This document shows, piece by piece, positions 56,130-64,000 of a stretch of DNA of 64,000 nucleotides. The notes beneath the pieces are model-generated. The model was given only the letters and a program-made list of their open reading frames with translations, made no database searches and was not told the DNA's origin. The stretch comes from Eutreptiella sp. 'Long Island Sound 2002' (taxonomy: Eukaryota > Euglenozoa > Euglenophyceae > Eutreptiales > Eutreptiaceae): contig OZ038381.1 of NCBI GenBank assembly GCA_964036045.1, forward strand, positions 143,663,596 through 143,727,595. Reading direction: 5' to 3'. Position 1 is the stretch's first letter. Each line of letters opens with the position of its first letter. The translations under genes were made by a program, and so were the position numbers.

Positions 56130-57389
56130 TCACCTGCGCCGCCGCTTGTGTGGGGGCTGGGGCTGTAACGGCGGCGGGTTACGCCGGCGGTAGCGCCAGT
56201 GGGCGAGGGCGCTGCGCAAGGCTCGGGGGAGCCAGTTGTTGGCGTCCGCATCCGTGATGCGGAGTACCGCTCCCACTTCCAGGAAGGCCGGCCACGTCGG
56301 CCCCCTGTCAGGCCACGCCGCCCGGATCACTGACTTGAGGACCCTCTCGTGGTCCTCCGGGGCTGCCCAGCCCCCCGGGGGTACCTCTCGGTTTCCTCCA
56401 TCCCTCCAGAGGAGCACGGCATTGAAGGGCCGGTTCCTCAACCCCCTGGTGGTCCCCTGGTTAGCCCCAGCGAGCCACGCCGCGGCCCCGACCGCCGCCC
56501 CCGGCACGCTGCCGACACGGGGGGTAGCCCCGGCGCAGGAACCTGACGCATCGCCGAGGGCTGCCGCAGCCGCAGAGGGGAGCGGGGAGGGCACGCGAGG
56601 GGTTGCGACCGCGGCCCCGGCGAGCCTCGCCACTGCCTCGGCCGGCCACGCCGCGGCCCCCAGCACGCCGCGAAAGCGGGGGAAGGACCCCGCACGGGCC
56701 ACGGGCGCCTCGCCGGCGGCCGCCGCAGCAGCAGCAGTGGGCAGGGAGAGTGCGAAGTACCCCGCCCACGCCATCCCCACCCACACCCACACGAGCCCCC
56801 CCAAGCCGTTCCCCCCCAAGCCCTTCCCCCCGGGGCGGACGTGGCACGTCCGCCCCCCGGCGCCGAGTGCTCGCCGCCGGGTGTCACGCTGCCGCAGCTG
56901 CAAAGGCAGCGGGACGCCCTGCGCGTGATCCAGGCAGGACAGGACGGCGCGCAGGCAGAGCTGCGTGCCAGCCACTGGGGCGCAGAGCGGGGGACAGGAG
57001 GCCACAGGGGAAGGGCCCAGGAGCACGGGCAAGGAGCGGGCCAGGGCACGCGCGGCAGGGAGCAAGGGCGCAGCAGCAGAGGGGGACAGAGCGCGAGCAG
57101 CTGCGGTCTCCGCTTCCCGCGCGTCTGGGGCCCCCTCCCGGGGCGGGGCGGCAGGGCTTGCTGCTTGGGCGGCGGGGGCGGTCACCTCGGCTTGCTCAGG
57201 CTCCTGAGCCAACGGCGGCGGCCCGACCAGCACCGCCGCCTCCGCCAGCCTCCGCTCCTCGCGCTCCGCCGGGGTCTCCCACGTCCACTCCGGGGAGACG
57301 GGGGAGCGGTAGCGGGATCGGCAGTGGTGGCGGTCGGCCCGCTTGGGGGATCCATCGGATTCTGCCATCACTGTTATCCTGGTAGGCAT
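56130..57389 (-). CDS. Unrecognised frame B in insertion 1
   Basis: The frame opens upstream; the first ATG is at 57,389, with another at 57,368 (MAESDGSPKRADRHHC). It encodes about 420 residues: a charged start (EWTWETPAEREERRLAEAA), a long Ala/Pro/Gly-rich low-complexity middle and a more protein-like end. The end includes RNRPFNAVLLWRDGG, HERVLKSVIRAAWPDRG and VLRITDADANNWLP, then an Arg-rich tail (HKRRRR). I do not recognise it. It begins 27 bp after frame A ends on the same strand. It is probably a retroelement ORF remnant, but composition-driven openness cannot be excluded. Confidence 0.4.
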   Translation of the reverse strand: MPTRITVMAESDGSPKRADRHHCRSRYRSPVSPEWTWETPAEREERRLAEAAVLVGPPPLAQEPEQAEVTAPAAQAASPAAPPREGAPDAREAETAAARALSPSAAAPLLPAARALARSLPVLLGPSPVASCPPLCAPVAGTQLCLRAVLSCLDHAQGVPLPLQLRQRDTRRRALGAGGRTCHVRPGGKGLGGNGLGGLVWVWVGMAWAGYFALSLPTAAAAAAAGEAPVARAGSFPRFRGVLGAAAWPAEAVARLAGAAVATPRVPSPLPSAAAAALGDASGSCAGATPRVGSVPGAAVGAAAWLAGANQGTTRGLRNRPFNAVLLWRDGGNREVPPGGWAAPEDHERVLKSVIRAAWPDRGPTWPAFLEVGAVLRITDADANNWLPRALRSALAHWRYRRRNPPPLQPQPPHKRRRR

Positions 57390-57415
57390 GCGTGGTGGCA
57401 GGTGCGCCCTTCCCA

Positions 57416-58054
57416 CTACCTCCCGGTGCAACAGTGTCGTGCCGTGGGCAGTGCCGTGCGGTGCTCTGCGGGGGAGAGGGGGGGAGGGGGTGGGGGGCCG
57501 GCTGTGGCGTCAGCCCCGTACGGGCGGGTGCCGGCGGCCATCCATCCGCATTGGGAGTGGAGGCGGGGGAGCCACGCGGCCCACGCGTCGCGCCACAGCT
57601 CCCAGTCTGGGGCGGGGCTCAGGGCCCTGGGCCCCCGGGGGTCGTCGGGTGGTGCCGGGGGGAGCCGCACTAGGTGGACCCCCGTAACGGCGGTGACCTC
57701 CTGTGTTCGCAGGAAGGTGTGTACCCCGTCCCGCGCCGCGGGTGCCGGGAGGGGGGGGCGGGGTACGGGTGCTGCCCCATAGAGGTGGGTGGGGGTGATC
57801 CCCAGGACCCGTTCCGGGTGCCCGTGGGTCGTGACGACGAGGAGGAGCAGGGGGGTGCCAGGGCACTCTTGCCAGAGGACCTGCCCCCTGTGGTGGGCAC
57901 CCCTGGTTCTGGAGAGGGGGGGGGACAGGTTTTGGTTGGCCCAGCCGCGGGGCGCGTGCGTCGCCGGCGGGAGGGCCGGGCACCAGGTGGGCTCCCTTGG
58001 GAACGCCTCGCATACGATGGCGTACGGGGGGGTCGGCCTGGTGCCGTCGTACAC
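57416..58054 (-). CDS. Unrecognised frame A in insertion 1, 5'-truncated
   Basis: From the insertion's 5' edge the minus strand is open for 213 codons: VYDGTRPTPPYAIVCEAFPR, then GHPERVLGITPTHLYG, REVGVHL-type strands and WELWRDAWAAWLPRLHSQ. Residue mix and hydrophobic spacing look protein-like, but no family is recognised. The N-terminus is missing through truncation. Openness into the flanking LINE antisense is chance. Confidence 0.4.
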   Translation of the reverse strand: MYDGTRPTPPYAIVCEAFPREPTWCPALPPATHAPRGWANQNLSPPLSRTRGAHHRGQVLWQECPGTPLLLLVVTTHGHPERVLGITPTHLYGAAPVPRPPLPAPAARDGVHTFLRTQEVTAVTGVHLVRLPPAPPDDPRGPRALSPAPDWELWRDAWAAWLPRLHSQCGWMAAGTRPYGADATAGPPPPPPLSPAEHRTALPTARHCCTGR

Positions 58055-59280
58055 CGTGAGCGCCCACACTTGGCGCCGGGGCGGTCTCCAGCGTCCCTGG
58101 GGTCGGATCATGGCCCTGTGGTCCTGAACCCCCCGCTGCTGGTGGCCGGCAAAGAGAGGGTCACCAGGATGGCCTACTCGCACGCCCAAGGCAGGCTGCA
58201 TGCCATACGCCCGGACTCCCCGGGGGTTCTTGAGGCGGTGGCGGCAGTACTGCAGAAGGCCTGCGGGGATCGGCGGCTGCAGGCGTGGCTATCGTCGGAC
58301 CAGGACACTGCCACCATGGGCATGTCGGAGGTGCAGGCGGTCTTTGACCTGCTCTACGCCTTCCGGGATGACGTGTCCAGGGTCACAGGAGTGCGCATGC
58401 CGTCGGGCATGGACCAGCAGTACCCGTACGGGCAGGCGGAGACGGACACGTCTCGGGCCCAGGTCCTCTCGGATCAGCAGGCCCTGGCCTGGCGCGCCCA
58501 TGAGCTGTGGCAACGGGACGCGGCGGCGGCCGGACTCCACTCGCAGGAAGCGACTGCCTTGCTACAGCAACCTCCAGCGGGTGGACCCCGACCTGTCGCC
58601 CGCTTCGGTAGAGGACCTACGTGCCGCGTTGGACCAACAGCTCCACCAGCTAGAGACGCGCGTGGAGGAGCTGCGGGGTGTCCTCAGGAGCAACAGGCGC
58701 GGGTCCATCAAGGACCATTGGCGGGGCAGGGTGCCGGATCTGCAACTCCGATGGACGGCGATACGGGGGGCCATCAACGTGGTGAACTATGCCCCGTCGG
58801 GCCTGTGGTCCGTACGCGTCCGCGAGTCGGAGAAGGTGCTCTTGGAGGACTCGGACGTCATTGGCGAGGTCCAGAGGTATTAGGAGGCGCTGTACGCCAA
58901 GCGGCCTGTGAACCTGCCGGCCTTCGAGCGGCTGGTCCGGGCCCACATCCCCCGAGGGGTGCCTGAGGAATGGAGGTCGGTGCAGGACTACACCCTGCAG
59001 GACCTTAAAGACGCCGTGAGGCAGGCCGTGGCGGACGACAAAGCTCCGGGGTCCAACCGGGTCACGGCTGCCCTCATAGCAGAGTTGCCTGAACCGGTGC
59101 AGGGACTCCTGGTGCAGGCGTACAGGGCCATCCTGCGGGGTGCGGACGTCCCGGAGTCCTGGCACGAGGCCATTATCTGGCTGATGCCCAAAGGCACAGC
59201 CACGGGCAACCTGGACAAGTACAGACCGATAGCGCTGGGGCAGCAAGACATGCGCATGCTCATGACTCCCCTCATGCGGA
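58055..59280 (+). pseudogene. LINE copy 2 ORF2, EEP end to RT block 2
   Basis: It resumes with the second copy of the duplicated segment, now with intact GSDHGPVV. It continues through the helical linker and shifts frame near 58,565. It then reads without copy 1's base loss through NVVNYAPSGLWSVRVRESE, meets TAG at 58,881 (Trp in copy 1) and continues through DDKAPGSNRV and YRPIALGQQDMRMLMTPLM. The last 86 bp are the left copy of the second direct repeat. Confidence 0.85.
59195..59280 (+). repeat. 86 bp direct repeat at insertion 2, left copy
   Basis: CACAGCCACGGGCAACCTGG through CCCCTCATGCGGA is repeated at 62,419-62,504, the same length, with four differences. The copies exactly flank the second antisense insertion. 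Confidence 0.93.
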
Positions 59281-60019
59281 GTAAGTAAGTAAGTAAGTAA
59301 GGGCGGCCGCGTCCGCAGCCTCATCTGACATCTCCTCGTTTGGTTTACATGGTGGCCGCCTCTGGCGGGAAGGAGTGCTCTCCACCATCAGTTCCCCTGG
59401 CGACCCCTGTCTCACCTCACGGCCGAGAACTTCAACCAGGTTCCCTTCGGGCATGACCAGTGGTAGGCTCCCTTCAGTCGCTGCCCTCACGGTTTCAGCT
59501 CCTTCTGGTCACCCTTCGAAGGATCCCCCGGCCTTCCCCCCCTAGCACAGCCTTTTGGGCGCCTGCAGGCGGGTTTCCTGTGGACAGCCCTCGCCGACAG
59601 CGGAGCATTTCTCTGTGTCAACCACATTCCACCACTCCCCATCCCTCACGGGCTGGAGTACCCACTCGGCTCCCGGATGCACTTGGTTGTCGTCCATCCA
59701 CGGCTGGAGGCCAGGGGGCGACCCTTTCCAAGTTCCCCCTGGTGCCGCTCACGCGTGAACGTACGTGTTCTCAGGCCATTGACCCGGGGATCTCAAGGTC
59801 AACCCTCACCCGTGCGGACACCTCACGGCCGTCCCGGAGTTCAGGGCATTTTCCTGACTTCCCGTGGCCAGGCTCCCCACGGTTGGCCCATGGTTCACCA
59901 CTCCATGGCGACTGGTTTCCCAATCCCATGGGGCTGTTGCTTGGCGCTTTCGGCCTCCCTGCCCTTCCCATGTCCCATTCCCCTTTGCCTCATCCCGGCA
60001 CCGGCCCGTTCCCAGCGTC

Positions 60020-60540
60020 CCATGGACTCCCTACCCCGTCGGGCCGTTGTGCGGCCCTAGCCACACGCCCTTCTCGCCCCGTCCCCTTGTCCCTTCATCC
60101 GGTGTTTATACCCCACCGGGTCGCCTGCTACCCTGTGGCGCTGGCCCACTGGGGCCTCTTCCTTCCGGGGACCGCTGCGTGCGCTTAGCACGGGTCGCTC
60201 CCTTCCCGCCCCCGGCATAGTCCCCTGGGCTGTCTTGCGACCCCATCCCATCCCTCATCCCGTGTTTATACCCCACCGGGCCGCCGGCAACCCTGTGGCG
60301 CAGGCCCACTGGATCCTCATCCATCCGGGGACCGTTTCGTGCGCCTAGCACGGGTCGCTCCCTTCCCGCCTCCTTCCCCAGTGCCGCGGCCCCGGCCTAT
60401 TCCCCTGCGTTGTCGTGCGGCCCCATCCTATCCCTCATCCCGTGTTTATACCCCACCGAGCAGCCAGCAACCCTGTGGCGCGGGCCCACTGGATCCTCAT
60501 CCATCCGGGGACCGTTTTGTGCGCCTAGCACGGGTCACTC
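60020..60540 (-). repeat. Tandem repeat, ~160-180 bp, in insertion 2
   Basis: GTGTTTATACCCCACCG occurs at about 60,102, 60,262 and 60,442. Each is followed by CCCTGTGGCGC, GGCCCACTGG, CCGGGGACCG and TAGCACGGGTC. It holds three units; frames through it are not genes. Confidence 0.85.
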
Positions 60541-60569
60541 CCCCCCCGCCCCCGCCCCTCTCTCCTGGT

Positions 60570-60905
60570 GTTGCGTGTACGGCGTCCTGGGCCTCCTGGC
60601 TCCTGTTCACCGCTGTGCACGTCCTGTGTGTGGTGTTGCGTGCACGGTTTCCTGGGTCTCCTGGCTCCTGCTCACCGGCGTGCACGCTCTGTGTGTGGTG
60701 TTGCGGGTGCGGTGTCCTGGGCCGCGTGGTCCCTGTTCACCGGTGTGCACGCTCGCTGTGTGTTGTTACGTGCGCGGTGTCCTGGGCCGCTTGGCTCCTG
60801 TTCACCGGTGTGCCTGCCTCGGTGCGCTGTGTCGTATGTGCAGCGTCCTGGGCCTCCTGGCTCCTGTTCACCGGTGCGCGTGCTCGCTGTGTGCTCCTCG
60901 CATGC
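60570..60905 (-). repeat. Tandem repeat, ~66 bp, in insertion 2
   Basis: TCCTGGGCCTCCTGGCTCCT and close variants start near 60,585, 60,651, 60,713, 60,779 and 60,847. Each is followed by GTTCACCGGTGTGC-like sequence. It holds five units. Confidence 0.85.
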
Positions 60906-61364
60906 TTCCTATCACCCTCCCTCATCCTCGCTTGTTCTTGTGCATGCTCTCCGTGACTGCCCTCCTGCTTTTTCCTGCCGCCGCCTGCTCGTCCTCGTGG
61001 CGCCCCTGGCGGTTGCACTCGAGTCTCCGTCTGTGTTAGTCCGCTCTTTTGGCCTCTCCTTCTCCTCTTTCCCCTGGCTCTTGTCCTCCTTGTCCTCCCT
61101 CCCCACCTCTCCTTGCTCTTGCCTCTCCTTTCCGCCATCGTGTCCCCTCCGCTCTGGTCCGTTCCGGTCCGGGCTCCATGTGCCCATCCGCCTCCCCTTC
61201 TTCTCCTTCTCCCCTTGCTTCCCACCTCTTGCTCTTTCTCCTCCCGCTTCGCATCTTCTCTCCTTCTTGTCCTCCCCCTTCTGTTCCTTGCTCTTGTTCT
61301 TGCTCTTCTCTCCCTGCCGCTCCGCCGCCGTCTCCTTCTCCTTGTTTGCTGCCCCGGACCTTCC

Positions 61365-62410
61365 ATTCCCGGTCCGCTTCGTCCCCGGTCGTTCCAGTCC
61401 GGATGCACTGCGTCCCCGGATGTTCCAGTCCGCGGCACCAGGCGCACCCCCGGACTTTTTGCCGTATTCCCTCTGTTGCCCCGGACGCTCCATTCCATGG
61501 CACCAGGTTCACCCCCGGACGATCCAGTCCGGGGGCTCGGGCCGTGCTTCATTCTGCCCCGGATGTTCCAATCCGGGGCGTCTTTTTGTCTTATTCTTTC
61601 CGTTGCCACGGACGTTCCATCCCTTGGCACCGGGTTCACCCCTGGAAGATCCAGTCCGACGGGGGCTAGTGCCGTGCTTCGTTCCGTCTCGGATGCTCCA
61701 TTCCGGGGCGCCTTTTAATCGTATTCTCTCCTTTGCCTCGGACGCTCCAGTCCGTAGTACCGGGTTCTCCCCTGGACGATCCGGTCCGGGGGCCCGGGCC
61801 GTGCTCCACTCCGCCCCGGATGCTCCACTCCTGGGCGTCTTTTTGTCGTATTCTCTCCGTTGCCGCGGACGCTCCAGTCCGTGGCTCCTTGTTCACCCCC
61901 GGACGATCCAATTCGGGGGCTAGTGCCGTGCCTCTTTCCGCCCCGGATGCTCCAATGCGGGCCGTCTTTTTATCGTATTCTCTCCGTTGCCTCGGACGCT
62001 CCAGTCCGTGGCACCGGGTTCACCCCCGGACGATCCAGTCCGGGGGCTATTGCCGTGCTTCATGCCGCCCCGGATGCCCCAATCCGTGGCGTCTTTTTAT
62101 CGTATTCTCTCCGCTGCCCCGGACGCTCCAGCCCGTGGCACTGGGTTCACCCCCGGACGATCCAGTCCGGGGGCTAGTGCCGTGCCTCCTTCCGCCCCGG
62201 ATGCTCCAATCCGGGCCGTCTTTTTATCGTATTCTCTCCGTTGCCTCGGACGCTCCAGTCCGTGGCACCGGGTTCACCCCTGGACGATCCAGTCCGGGGG
62301 CTATTGCCGTGCTTCATGCCGCCCCGGATGCTTCTATCCGGGCCGTCTTTTTATCGTATTCTCTCCGCTGCCTCGGATGCTCCCGTCCGTGGCACCAGGT
62401 TCACCCCCGG
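61365..62410 (-). repeat. Tandem ~126 bp monomers at 5' end of insertion 2
   Basis: TTCACCCCCGGACGATCCAG and variants recur about every 126 bp at roughly 61,510, 61,636, 61,765, 61,891, 62,017, 62,143 and 62,269, with a partial unit at the end. Each holds GGTTCACCCC, TCCAGTCCGGGGGCT and TCGTATTCTCTCC. Sequence before 61,365 is pyrimidine-rich. Confidence 0.9.
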
Positions 62411-62418
62411 ACGAAAGT

Positions 62419-64000
62419 CACAGCCACGGGCAACCTGGACGAGTACAGACAGATAGCGCTGGGGCAGCAAGACATGCGACTGCTCATGACTCCCCTCATG
62501 CGGAAGTTCACAGCCGTCGTGGCACGCAAGGGACTGGCTGCGGACTGGCAGTTCGGAGCCATGCTGGGCTCCACGGCAGCTGCCCCGGTGTTCCTAGCCC
62601 AGCGCAGGCTACAGCGTGGGCAGGAGGAAAGCCACGTCCTGGCCTTCGATGTATCAAAGGCTTTTGACACAGCGCCGCATGGGGCGCTGGCGCTCCTCCT
62701 GCGCCACATGGGGGTCCCAGAAGAGCTCATCAGGCTCTTCGACAGCCTCAGCTGCGCGTCTCTGGTGCGCATCGTCACAGCCCACGGCCCAACGCCAGGC
62801 ATTTGGCTCCATAGGGGCCTGCGGCAGGGCAGTGCGGAGAACGCTGTGCTCTACCTCCTCCTCTTAGAACCTCTCCTGCGGAGCCTTGCCTGCAAGGCAC
62901 GGGGAGATGCTCGCCACGCGGTGCCGCCCCTGGTGCAGGCGTACTGTGATGACCTCCTGTTGATAGCGCACTCCCTGCCGCAGTTCCTGGAGTATGCAGC
63001 GGCGATAGCGCAGTACCTCACGGACATGGGCATGTCCCTCAACGTGGGCAAGTGCGCCTATGTCAATACTGCTCGCATCCATTCGATCATGGTGTGCCTG
63101 AGCCCAGGGAACACGGCGGCCCCATGGGTATGCTTACGCGCCAAGGGCACGGTGCCATACTTGGGACTGCGCCTCCATCCCAGGGGGGTGGCAACCATGA
63201 AGGACAAACATGTACTATGGCGTGAAGCTCTGCCGGGCTGGAGCAAGAACACGTTGGGGCCGGCGTCGGTGCCTCATGAGGTGATGGCTGCTGTGGTTGG
63301 AGGCATCGTGCGGTACGCGGCGCCCTACCTGTCCGACACGGCAGAGGCGGTGATCACACTGAATACTGCCATCAAGGCTGCGGCCCTGCAATTCGAGAAG
63401 CTGCCCAAGGACCTGTCCAACGTAGCGGTGCGGTCGGGTCATGGGTTACGATTGGCGGACGTCCAGGTTATCTGCCGCGACTCCGTCGTAGCGACCATGG
63501 CTCAACTCACACACCTCAGGTCGACGACAGTCCGGGATGAGCTGCGGGCCATGCTCCGGGACATACACATGCAATACGGGGTGTGCGGGCAGTTCATGGT
63601 GCCCTCTGCGTCATTCGCCACGCAAACTGGCAATACGTGGGTGGACAGGGTTCTCCGGGCGATTGGGACGTTGCGCGTAGGACTTCTCATGCCATCGTCA
63701 GTGTACTCGTGTGTACACGCCCATCTGCCGCAGGTGCAGTGGGTAGGGCGGAAGTGGGTGTCCCAATCCTACACCTTCAAGGGTAGGGACATCTGTGTTC
63801 TCTCGGGGCCCCGCACAGGTGCGGCGGTACAGTCCCTAACTGATCCCGCAAATGACCTCCTGCATGCGCGGCTCCCCTGTCCTGCGCCAGGGCACTGGGC
63901 TGTCCAGCTCCAGGAGTGTCATGAGGACCACCTGCACCTTCCGCACACAGGAGTAGGGCCCCATCAGCTGGACCACGTGTGCTTTACGGGGCTCTGCGAC
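62419..64000 (+). CDS. LINE copy 2 ORF2, RT palm to window edge
   Basis: Open in one frame from the duplicated segment to the end of the window. RT motif A reads AFDVSKAFDTAPHGALALLL (from about 62,642), without the four-base loss of copy 1. Motif B is LHRGLRQGSAENAVLYLLLL. Motif C is YCDD at 62,942-62,953. Motif D is MGMSLNVGKC. The thumb (VPYLGLRLHPRG, VMAAVVGGIVRYAAPYL) and part of the downstream unknown region follow. This is the better preserved RT palm of the two copies. It is separated from its own N-terminal half by insertion 2 and so cannot be expressed as a whole enzyme. Confidence 0.9.

Larger units (their letters stand above)
53260..58054 (-). mobile_element. Antisense insertion 1, 5'-truncated retroelement candidate
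   Basis: 4,795 bp between the 104 bp repeats. On the minus strand its 3' end is a short tandem tail, AACC(TCAAACC)2-like, at 53,260-53,285. Its 5' end starts inside an open frame, as expected of a 5'-truncated target-primed insertion. It encodes two consecutive unrecognised frames (A and B), then 2.8 kb of noncoding GC-rich sequence. That sequence contains a loosely repeated ~490 bp unit (ATGGGGGGCG words near 54,512 and 55,012). No RT is present, so it is either a truncated LINE or a non-autonomous element. Confidence 0.6.
59281..62418 (-). mobile_element. Antisense insertion 2, non-autonomous retroelement candidate
   Basis: 3,138 bp between 86 bp direct repeats. Read on the minus strand it ends in (TTAC)5 (plus GTAAGTAAGTAAGTAAGTAA at 59,281-59,300). 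It starts with an array of ~126 bp monomers, the layout of a non-LTR element with tandem 5' promoter units. Inside are further tandem arrays of ~160-180 bp and ~66 bp. No RT or other protein is recognised, so it would have to move with borrowed machinery. Confidence 0.6.
46247..64000 (+). mobile_element. LINE copy 2, 5'-truncated and interrupted
   Basis: It begins at GGGGAGGCCCACGGCGGGGG, equivalent to about 21,449 of copy 1, directly against (AT)n. It runs to the window edge. Two antisense elements (53,260-58,054 and 59,281-62,418) interrupt it. Nonsense codons (TAG 46,471; TAG 47,730; TAG 58,881) and several small indels disable it. It remains close to copy 1 and supplies the reference bases that reveal copy 1's lesions. 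Its 3' end is outside the window. Confidence 0.9.

Overview
The window is a block of nested repeats from a nuclear eukaryotic genome. I see no convincing host gene, tRNA, rRNA or CRISPR. Only eukaryotic retroelement families are present: a chromodomain Ty3/gypsy element, APE-type LINEs, long (AT)n arrays, minisatellites and palindromes. The GC-rich background and element types suggest a unicellular alga or other protist, but the sequence alone does not settle the lineage.

Layout. 1-2,882: an (AT)n array and the minus-strand 3' end of a LINE. 2,883-4,697: a foldback element built of ~161 bp units around an (AT)n tip. 4,727-8,109: GC-rich tandem repeats. 8,110-18,874: a nearly intact minus-strand chromovirus (LTRs of 532 bp, 4 differences) inserted into the last of these repeats. 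18,875-35,760: the other half of that array, then LINE copy 1 (plus strand), about 14 kb of coding sequence ending in (AT)n. 35,761-43,690: GC-rich duplications and a 4.7 kb minisatellite. 43,691-46,246: (AT)n palindromes and a second copy of the foldback arm. 46,247-64,000: LINE copy 2, cut at its 5' end inside (AT)n and interrupted by two antisense insertions (53,260-58,054 and 59,281-62,418).

The LINE is unusual. ORF1 (about 2,380 codons when the two copies are compared) has a His/Pro-rich repeat region, a CCCH zinc finger, a Ulp1/C48-like cysteine protease and a Cys/His cluster. A single stop then leads, in the same frame, into ORF2 with an endonuclease/exonuclease/phosphatase (APE-like) domain, a reverse transcriptase with YCDD, a possible degenerate RNase H, a CCHC knuckle and a long C-terminal region. 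Comparing the copies shows which breaks are recent lesions and which stop is shared.

The chromovirus runs Gag, amber stop, protease plus Dam-methyltransferase-like module, +1 shift at a T7 tract, then RT-RNaseH-integrase-chromodomain. Its gag frame opens inside the 5' LTR and reads through an initiator-tRNA-Met primer binding site.

All similarity statements come from reading the sequence and from recalled family motifs; no database search was run.
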